64,000 nt of DNA from Rhipidocladum racemiflorum (Eukaryota; Streptophyta; Magnoliopsida; Poales; Poaceae), in the NCBI GenBank assembly GCA_036346355.1, contig CM070572.1, positions 58,130,256 to 58,194,255 on the forward strand. Reading direction: 5' to 3'. This document shows, piece by piece, positions 56,469-64,000 of this stretch. Position 1 is the stretch's first letter; each line of letters begins with the position of its first letter. The translations under genes and the position numbers were made by a program. The notes beneath the pieces were generated by a model that was not told where the DNA came from, ran no database searches, and saw nothing but the letters and a program-made list of their open reading frames with translations.

Positions 56469-57169
56469 CTCCGTATTTGTGGAATTGTTTGTTTCTGAAC
56501 ATCTGGGTCTGAGGTTAGTCTCTTTGTATTCTAGCTAAGTTCACGGTCAGGTCTTTCCTTTAGTGAAGGCTTGAACTACTTTCACCTTGCAAAGAAAAGA
56601 GAGCCACAAATCCTTTCACCACCTTTTCAATATTCTTGCTGGCATACCACTGTAATTTGAACAGCAAACATTAAGGAAAAGGAAATTCATCCACCCAAAA
56701 GATAAAGATTCACATTCGAGAGAGACTGCACCTGCTGAACAGCTGAAGTGGCGAGCAACCATTCGGCAAACCTTAAAAGGCAACAGGAAATCGATCCATC
56801 TAGGTAGGCGTGTGATCGAGCCTACCACTACCAGTACCAGCAGGTAACAGTGCAGTGCACCAGCCACAAGCCCTCAGCCAATGTATCACAGATGAACACT
56901 TCAACCCGCGGACGAGGATGAGGACAAGAACACCTAGCACCTAGCAACAATGGAATTTGTTCTGAAACGTGGGGAGGTGAGGCGACAACCTCACCTGCTA
57001 GCTTCGGGCGGCCTGTAGCAGTAGGGCACGAAATGATCGGGATTCCCACTCTCATTTGCTTCGCTGCACAAAATGTGCACATCGAAGAGATGCAATTTCG
57101 AGGAATTCTTCTATGGTACACTAAATTTAATATGGACGGTTTATTTTTTTTATTCAATATATCAGGGTA
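56469..57169. other. Intergenic, no supported gene
   Basis: Minus-strand frames of 83 and 115 codons are present, but they have no recognisable domain and no splice or promoter signals that I can support. Confidence 0.4.
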
Positions 57170-57835
57170 GCCCATCTAGCCGATATGATCGATTTGGTAG
57201 TTGTAGCCGATTTGGAAGGATGAGGTTAAACATAGATGCAAGATTGAAGCTGACAATCGGTTCAGGCAAAAGTTAATTTTTGGAGATTGAAATCGATACG
57301 TATTTCTACTAGAGTTGGAGAACGATACGATTGGCCTAGACGCTATAAAAAGGATCGGCGAGCATGACAGAAGAACATCCAACGATTCACCAACTCGCTT
57401 TACTTTTATCTACTTTTTTGTCAACCAAGAGTAGTTGTTTAGATTTAGAATCTTTCCTCTATAATTCATTTTTAATCAATAAAGTTGCGCATTATCGGTT
57501 TTGATCAATTGTTATCCAGGTTTGCTTTTTCTCTAATCTTGTTGCGCATCAACTTTTCGAAAAAAAACCTACCTTTACCAACCATCTATCAGCTCAATCA
57601 GGCTATTTATATTTATCATTACTCGTGCTCTAATCTGCTTATATATCTGTTTAGATCGAATTATTCTTGGAAAAGTAATCGCCGTAATAGTCGTTTAGAT
57701 CATATATTATTCTTGCTGATTGCAAGATCAAATCAGCTGGCACGCTCGTACATAGATTGAACTCGGCGTTCGTGTGTGCTGATTGCCGATTAATCCGTCG
57801 TCATATTTTTCGGCATCAACAACATCACTACTTGA
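57170..57835 (+). mobile_element. Probable LTR fragment
   Basis: The segment contains CTATAAAAAGGATCGGCGAG (about 57342), a good TATA box followed by AGCATGACAGAAGAACATCC. It then runs through AT-rich leader-like sequence and ends with TTTTTCGGCATCAACA, in the style of grass gypsy LTR ends. No internal region or second LTR was found, and the left end is not defined. Confidence 0.4.
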
Positions 57836-58739
57836 AAGTTGTATAAGTATTAAAGCATGAATAAAATGTGCATATGGATTACTTATATTTTTTTCATGCT
57901 TCAAGCTTGATGCAACTTGCATCTGGAGTGTGATGCATTGGGAGGATGGTGCAATATTTAGGGCATTTGTGTCGATTGGAGAAAAGTATATTGTGTGATT
58001 TTTGCTGCCTTGCAATATTGGCACGGTATAATGCGAGCTATGTTTGGATACGGCAAAGTATCGAATTCCTATCGGGAGGGAATGTTAGGAGCCGTCTCGT
58101 GTTTGGTTGTTCCAACTTTGTGGAGTCATGTCAATGTAGGGAGGGGGTGTTTATGTGATTTTTTTTAAGGGTACAAAGAGGCATATATCACACACATTCT
58201 TTCTCTATACATGTTAAGAAAGCCTTTTTTAGGACCTCTAGAACGTGAGCACACGCTGTCTCACTGAACGTATACATATATATACTTACTTTTATTAGTT
58301 TTGAGCATGTGTTACACCAACGGATGTGTTGAGCGACGAAATGCTCAGCCAACTGAGCTGATCTCAGTTCTCTTGTTCATCTGATTCTTATCACGCCAGT
58401 CTCTACGTAGTACTGGTGTGACATGATGATGCCTCGGGAATCATCACTCCATTACAATCCGGAGGAAAGGCGCCCGGTGAGACCCTCCACGTGTCCCACC
58501 CCCTCTCTCTCCTCTTTTTGCAAAAAAATCCTTCGATTTTTGAAATTACGGATAGATCCTTTTCATTTGCGTGGGGGCCCTTTGCGATTTACTGTGAGGG
58601 GGAAATTTTTTCCTCGGTTCGTGTTTAGGTCCCTCATTCGCCAGTTTACAGAAAGAACCTCTAGTTAAATACGAATCGCGGACAAGCCCGTTTATAGTTT
58701 TTCAAAATAACGAACAGGTCCAAAATCATAACAAATAGG
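57836..58739. other. Intergenic, nothing supported
   Basis: AT-rich to about 58420; the later part (58430-58740) is C/T-rich and leads into the minisatellite. No gene is recognised. Confidence 0.4.
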
Positions 58740-59690
58740 TCCCTGCATTTTACGTTCAGGTCCTTTCTCTGTTTTGCCCAGAAAAAATGTTTTTGTGGTC
58801 CGTTTTTCTCCGGAGTATGGGAAAAATATTTTTCGTTCGCCGTTTTTCCTAAAAAAAAAGTATTCAAGTCTTTTCTTCGTTTTGCCCGGAAAAATGTTTC
58901 CGTTGTCCGTTTTTTCTCCGAAGCATAGTTTTGCTTGGAAAAAATGTTTTTGTGATCCGTTTTTTCTCCGAAGCATGGGAAAAATATTTTTGTTGGCCGT
59001 TTTCCCTAAAAAAATTATATTCAAGTCCTTTCTTCGTTCTGCCCAAAAAAAATGATTTCGTTGTACATTTTTTCTTCGAAGCATAGGAAAAATGTTTTCG
59101 TTGTCCTTTTTCCTTAAAAAAAATGGATTCAAGTCCTTTCCCCGTTTTGCCCGAAAAATATGTTTTCGTTGTCCATTTTTTCTCCGGAGCATGGGAAAAA
59201 TATTTTCGTTGTCCACTTTTTCCTTAAAAAAAATGTAAATTCGTTTTCCGTTCGACGTTTCTCCGTTTTTGTTGGAAAGAATATTTTCGTTGTTCGCTTT
59301 TTCTCCTGAGCATGCGAAAAATGTTTTCGATGACCATTTTCCCTCAGAAAAAAAATGTAAATTCATTTTTCGTTCGTCGTTTCTCCGTTTTTGTTGGGAA
59401 AAATGTTTTCATTGTCCGCTTTTTCTTCAGATCCTGGGGAAAATGTTTCCGCGGTCCATTTTCTCTAAAAAAAACACAAATCCGTTTTCCACACGCGCAC
59501 GTGGCGTGCACCGCTTTTGTGTTTTCGTGGTATATTTTTTCTCAGAGTTATTTTTCGTTCACGCGCGCGGGTTGTTCGTAGTCCGTTTTTTCTCCGAAAA
59601 ATTCCCTTGTTTTTCAAGAAAAAATGTTTTCGTGGTCTGTTTTTTCTCCGAAAAAACAACATAAATTTTTTTTTCGTTCACATGCACGGT
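58740..59690. repeat. Degenerate minisatellite, unit about 115-130 bp
   Basis: About seven units share the series AAAAATGTTTTCGTTGTCCG, TTTTTTCTCCGAAGCATGGG and a run of seven to nine A, often with TTCAAGTCCTTTCTTCGTTT between. Each unit itself has two half-repeats of about 50 bp. The right-hand units diverge and acquire GTAAATTCGTTTTCCG and CGTTCACGCGCGCGGG. An open minus-strand frame of 224 codons crosses several units because the repeat lacks stops in that frame; I do not regard it as a gene. Confidence 0.85.
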
Positions 59691-59852
59691 GTGCCGCCGC
59701 TCTCACTTTCCTAGTTTTTCCTATCCTGAGAGGGTTGGTGTTGATCGATCTTCCTTGTTTCTTTCTGGGTGAAGAAAAGTCAACCAACTTAATTTGTTAA
59801 TCAGTGCAACAGCAACTGACAAGTTTGACTGTATAGATAGTTCAGCGTGCGG

Positions 59853-60293
59853 TATGGTTCAAAATCTCGCCAATGTTTCAGTCATCTGGATCGAAATTTC
59901 ATTCTTCGGTCGAGACCGAATAAAAAAAATATAAAAAAAATTAAAATGCTACAATAACTTTCGAAGATCTCGGCGAAATCTCAGCAATTTCGTCTGAAAT
60001 CTCGGACATTTTGATCGGATTTCAATTTTTGTGGGCCGGATTTGGTTGGATTTGTGATCAAGACTATCCACAAAAAAATTTGATGCGTTTTTTACCATTT
60101 TTCAAAAGTTCAAAAGTTGATTGAGATCTCAGTGATTTCGGCCGAAATCTTGAATTTCTAGGGTAAAAAAATGGATTTAAAATTTGGTTTTTAGATTTCG
60201 TCCATATTTTGTTTGAAATTCCGAAATTTCGTTGAAATTTTAGATTTTAGCTATCTCGAAAATATATATCGAAAAAAAAATTTGGAACTCAAA
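59853..60293. repeat. Unclassified inverted-repeat element, copy 1
   Basis: The segment starts GGTATGGTTCAAAATCTCG and is full of GAAATCTCGG, GATTTCGGCCGAAATC and AAATTTCG words in both orientations. It ends near TTTGGAACTC. The related copy at 61297-61660 has the same makeup and better ends. It is probably a MITE-like family; the superfamily is not clear. Confidence 0.5.
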
Positions 60294-61296
60294 GAAAAAA
60301 AAACAATGCTATGTGCAATCAAGCCTTTTTGGAATCAGGAATTTTGAAATTTAGGCTGTGGGAGCCAACCTTGCCCGCATGGGTCATCGGAGAACCGCAT
60401 GGAAAATAAGGTTGTGGGAGCAATTTGATCATGTGGAGGAATTTAGAAGCTGGAGTTGACATTTCGGCCAAACACAACTTTTTTTTTCTCTGAGATGTGA
60501 ATTTAGTATAAGATGAGCTTTAGCTTCCCTAGGAGAATCGGGGAAACTACACACCATTTCGATCGACAAGCTTAAAAGTAATTTACATTAGCTTTCAGCT
60601 AAGCCCAAATCCCCCGAAGAACACATGGCCTTATCCGCCTAGGATGTGTATGTATGGGGAACACATGTTCATCTTCCATCCAGTACTCCAAATGCTTTCA
60701 TGTGAAAAAGCTAGACATACAAATCCGCCGTGCAATCGGGTAGCCGATTCGTGTCGGACCGTCGGTTGTAAAGGGTGTGTAGACAGCACGACCTGAATTG
60801 GAATTTTCCGCTTTTTCTTCTTGTCTCCTCGCATATTTTTTTTCAAGTTTGATCTTCTCTCAAATAAATTTGCAAAATGATCCTTCCTCGATCGCGGAAG
60901 ATGCGGTAGCGTTTTCGTGCCGTGGCAGGGTACCTCTAGGCTCATTAGGTTGTCTACCGCGCATCACAATCTCAATAACAAGGACCTGCTGAGCAATGCT
61001 AACTCAGTAGATAGATGCATGGTTAATTAGTGACTTTATTAAGTAAAGTCACTTAATTAGCGACTTAAATAAGGGATTAAATAAGAACCTGCCGAGCAAT
61101 GCTAACTCAGTAGATAGGAGGGAATTATTTTTACAAATTTATTTAAAGCGGGATTAGATTTGTAAATAAAAGTGTGTCAGTCTTAAAAAAAGGATTTCAT
61201 GACTTGTGTTGCGTGATGACGAGGAAGCTAGCCTGTACGGCTCTCTCTTCCACCCGCGCAAATAGGGGTAGGAACCGATGAGCTAGCCATCGGTAA
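60294..61296. other. Intergenic with a short direct repeat
   Basis: GAGCAATGCTAACTCAGTAG occurs at about 60993-61012 and again at about 61096-61115, about 100 bp apart, separated by ATTAGTGACTTTATTAAGTA-type palindromic sequence. No gene is supported. Confidence 0.5.
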
Positions 61297-61660
61297 GGTT
61301 TAAAATCCCAATGAAATTTCAGAAATCTCGGCCAAGATTTCGGATTTTGGTTGGAGACAAGATTTCAAATCCCAGTGAAATGAAAAAAATTTGAAAACTT
61401 TCAAAAACACATATCACAGATGGTTTTAAAATAAGGTATTTTGATCGGATTTTAAGTTCTTTGGGTTGAGATTTCGGTGTTTCTCGTCGAGATCTCGGTA
61501 ATTTTTATCGAGATATCAAAAATCCCGGTCCAAAAAAATTGGATTTTAAATTTGCTTTTTGAATTTCATCTTGATTTCATCCGAAATTCCAAAATCTCGC
61601 CGAGATTTCAGATTTCGGTCTCCTCCAAGATACAATCCGAAACCGAAATTTGAAACCTTG
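61297..61660. repeat. Unclassified inverted-repeat element, copy 2
   Basis: A 364-bp segment begins AAGGTTTAAAATCCCAATGA and ends GAAATTTGAAACCTTGG, which are imperfect inverted copies. The interior repeats GATTTCGG and GAGATCTCGG words. The family is the same as at 59853-60293. The target-site duplication is not clear. Confidence 0.55.
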
Positions 61661-61879
61661 GCCGTTGGTGACGGAAATGTATCCTCTGCCATTGCAAGTG
61701 CAACGACATAGAGGTACAGTAGTAGATTGCTATTAGCTCAATCTTAGCTATTGGAAGTATTTCATTTGTGTTTAGTGCATGTGTGAATATTTCTATAATT
61801 TTTGGAAATTGTTTGCTAATCTTAAGAAATCAAAAACCATTCATGCATTATCTTAATTCGGAAACCAATACCAAAGAGT
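61661..61879. other. Spacer, nothing supported
   Basis: AT-rich; CATTCATGCATTATCTTAAT at about 61838 is nearly repeated at about 61910. Confidence 0.4.
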
Positions 61880-61985
61880 AGGGGTGAAAACGGATATGGA
61901 TATGGATATCCATTCCTGCATTATCTTAATAACTCTATATAGTTGTTTTCATTTTTTTTCTCGGATACGGATATGTATACCCATT
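61880..61985. mobile_element. Partial Ac/Ds-like hAT end
   Basis: TAGGGGTGAAAACGGATATG at 61880 followed by GGATATGGATATCC and CGGATACGGATATGTATACC matches the end and subterminal repeats of the element at 13810-14374. The opposite terminal repeat is not found. Confidence 0.6.
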
Positions 61986-63529
61986 TGATCTTTGCATAGC
62001 TTTGTGTCTAGTCTTGAAATTATGCTAAATGTTGCTCTTGTTGAAATCATGCAAAATGGTATAATTTCTTTTGTGCTAGCTAGCAAAAATTGAAATATGC
62101 AATTGGAATGACGTAATTTGGCATAATCTAAACTTTGAGTAGCTTGGTGTCATACTTTGTCTAAATAATCACTTAGATAATTTTCAAAGCTCTTTTAGAT
62201 TGCATTTCATGCATATATGCTCTCTTAATGCCTATGGTACCAAAAAAGGGAGAAAACGTGAAAAAGTTCTTCAAGGGGGAGCAAAATTTATCTTTTTTTG
62301 AATTTTTCTTGATTTTTAGAGTGTTTGTGGAAAAATTATTTTTTTCCTCTTGGTTTGCTCTAAATTTTCGTTAGCCTACTTGATCATAATCCACCTTGCT
62401 TTTGCACTTGGACCAAGTATAGATTTGTAATCAAATTGCTTTCTTCTTTCTGTTTCAAACTCAAATTTATGCCTTTTCAGGTTTTGTCAATATACACATC
62501 AAAGGGGATATTGAAAAACCATGTGGAGGTTTGCCCATGTTTGTGATGAGTAATTGATTGTGTTTTGAGCCTTTGGTGCTCAGGTTTAATTTTTCTTTGG
62601 AATAAGCAATTTGAGTTGTTGTTAATTGCCCAATACCTCTTAAGAGGTTGGGCCTTGGCAAGTTGGAGCCTTGAGAGGTGGGGCCTTGGCTGGTCGGAGC
62701 TTTATGTGCTCTTAGTCTTAAGTGGTCGGGGTACCCTTAAATGGTTGTGAGCAAAGGTGGGATCCTTATACGGTTGGTTGCTTAAGCTGATTACTATTTG
62801 CATATCATTTTGAACAAAGTTATGTGATGTGCTTTCCTTGTCTGTGATGGTTGCAGGACTTTAGAGCTAGGTCATGGTGAGGCGGAGGAGATCTGGACTA
62901 GGTTAGGAGAGCTAAGGTCCAGATGATTAAGGTGTCGTCGGAAGATGATTGAGGCCAGGGAGTGCCTGCAAATCAGGATGGCTAGTGGATAGATGAGATG
63001 CTAACTTGAGCCCTACTCAAGCGAAGGAGGATCGTTGGACCAAGGATTCGCGAGTGGAATAGTGGTTAAGTTAGTATGCGTGTGTGCGTGTGGATAAAAC
63101 CTGTTTTGTTATTGGGTTTCGGGTTAGCCCATGTATATGTGAGTGGGTAAATTTGAACCCTTAATGAAGTTTTTTGAGGGTCAAGAATGTCATCTAAGGG
63201 TGGAGATTGCTCCTATTGTGCTATAAATAGAGGGGTAGGGGTATGCCCCCACCCCAAGCTTGTAAGAGGGGATTCTTTGGTTACTTAATAGAAGCATTGT
63301 CCACCTTGTTGTGTGGCTTTGAAATCCTCTTCCAAGTGTTGCAAGTTTTATTTTTCATGTTATGGAACTTATTTTAGCTCTTGTATTTTTTGCTTGTTTC
63401 CTTCTTGCACTTTAAATTTACCTCTCCTCGTTATAATTGCTTTTGGATCTTGTGCCAAGGATGAAAGATTGCTGGATGAATCTTCTGTATATCATATCCC
63501 AATCATCTAGGCAATGTACAACCTCTGAC
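61986..63529 (+). mobile_element. Truncated copia 3' end: spacer, polypurine tract and LTR
   Basis: The spacer contains TTCAAGGGGGAGC (about 62272), and AAAGGGGATAT precedes the LTR, like the purine tracts of copia-2. The LTR starts TGAAAAACCATGTGGAGG at 62512 and includes a strong TATA box, GCTATAAATAGAGGGGTAGG (about 63220). It runs to about 63529, where another LTR begins. Coding sequence is absent, so only the 3' end of the element is present or it was truncated on the left. Confidence 0.6.
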
Positions 63530-63958
63530 TGTAACGCCCTGTATTTGTAATTACCTTGTTAAGTGTTATTTAGTACCGTAAGTGTCATTTGAATCTTAAT
63601 TCGGAGTTTCTGTGCTCGGGTTAAAACGTTCGAGCTGTCTCGATCGATTTTGCCCCGAACCTCTAGTTAGTATTATGGGTAGGATTTCCTAGTAAACTTA
63701 GTTCCTAAACTTTCCTTTGGTATTCTAGAACCCGTCTTACAAGTTCCCATGCAGGATTTCCGACTTTCGTAGCTTTTCGGGAAAAATATGAGGTTTTTCA
63801 GCTTGGGCGGCAGTACCGCCGGCCCCTGGCCGGTACTGCCAGCCGAGGCGACCGGGCAGGGGACCGAGCGCCTCGTCGCTGCCCGCCTGCCCTGGCCACC
63901 TCAGTCGTTCCAGAGACTTCCCCACGCCTCCTTCACCTCCCCAGCCGACTCCCTCCTC

Positions 63959-64000
<42 letters not shown>
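63530..64000 (+). mobile_element. Start of another LTR (TGTAACGCCC type), cut by window end
   Basis: TGTAACGCCCTGTATTTG resembles the TGTAACACCCC start of the alpha LTRs but diverges after it. GC-rich sequence follows from 63800, with the inverted repeat GGCAGTACCGCCGGCC/CTGGCCGGTACTGCC near 63809-63840, and the window ends in a (CT)n run at 63963-64000. No coding sequence is seen. Confidence 0.5.
63963..64000. repeat. (CT)n microsatellite at the window edge
   Basis: Uninterrupted CT repeats reach the end of the window. Confidence 0.95.

Noticed and set aside
56219..56512. A 97-codon frame across the SINE
   Set aside because: It runs through tRNA-like boxes and the poly(A) tail of a retroposon.
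57076..57840. ACATC at both sides of the 57.2-57.8 kb segment as a 5-bp TSD of a complete LTR
   Set aside because: The left copy is not followed by TG, so the match is probably chance; the left end of the LTR-like segment remains undefined.
58692..59366. A 224-codon minus-strand frame as a protein-coding gene
   Set aside because: It is built wholly from the degenerate minisatellite, with no promoter, domain or splice signal; the openness follows from the repeat composition.
58740..59690. The repeat array as a CRISPR array
   Set aside because: Units are long, diverged and not separated by unique spacers of equal length, and the genome is a plant.

Overview
The window is nuclear DNA from a grass (Poaceae). 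Three things show this: an intron-split SWEET4-type sugar transporter whose protein closely resembles the cereal SWEET4 proteins as I recall them, dense nested LTR retrotransposons and CACTA transposons of grass type, and many small MITEs. The species cannot be fixed from the sequence; a panicoid grass is possible. I see no prokaryotic, organellar or viral genome organisation. The only confident protein-coding host gene is SWEET4 at 50503-54700 on the plus strand, with five coding exons and 255 codons.

Layout from left to right. Positions 1-870 are a fragment of a long LTR (family D). Positions about 871-8230 hold a decayed Ty1/copia element of SIRE/Maximus type (copia-1) that has lost its 3' LTR. 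Positions 8263-12170 are the 3' end of a CACTA element (CACTA-1) carrying an Ulp1-like peptidase remnant, interrupted by a 2.2-kb solo LTR (family alpha, copy A) with a target-site duplication (TSD) of ATCAC. Positions 12171-19158 are less repetitive DNA peppered with MITEs: an Ac/Ds-like hAT, two Stowaway-like elements, a hAT MITE with a perfect 8-bp TSD, and a mini-CACTA that contains two tandem 5S rRNA pseudogene pieces. Positions 19159-26748 hold a minus-strand gypsy-type gag pseudogene disrupted by solo LTR B (TSD TCAAT) and joined to LTR C in inverted orientation, followed by a truncated family-D LTR.

Positions 26749-28804 hold a short plastid atpB fragment and a 165-bp foldback. Positions 28805-35908 are a second CACTA 3' half (CACTA-2), split by a 3.4-kb solo LTR D with TSD GACAT. 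Positions 36515-46474 are an almost complete copia element (copia-2) with TSD AATGG; its 5' LTR has been hit by a 247-bp Helitron. Positions 46475-49258 are old repeat-derived sequence.

From about 49260 the window becomes genic. A 484-bp mini-CACTA with TSD TTT contains a tRNA-like segment and lies about 760 bp upstream of the SWEET4 start codon. GA and CT microsatellites frame the core promoter, then SWEET4 follows. Downstream lie a tRNA-derived SINE with a 13-bp TSD, an LTR-like fragment, a degenerate minisatellite (58.7-59.7 kb), two members of one unclassified inverted-repeat family, a truncated copia 3' end and the start of one more LTR at the right edge.

The genes do not form a pathway. 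One sugar-transporter locus sits beside a nest of transposons, and the history of insertions can be read from intact TSDs. I found no convincing new multi-gene system. The most unusual items are the 5S rRNA pieces inside a mini-CACTA, the Helitron whose empty site is preserved in the sister LTR, the array of short palindromes inside the copia-2 LTR, the LTR B/C inverted pair with mismatched flanks, and the 165-bp foldback.
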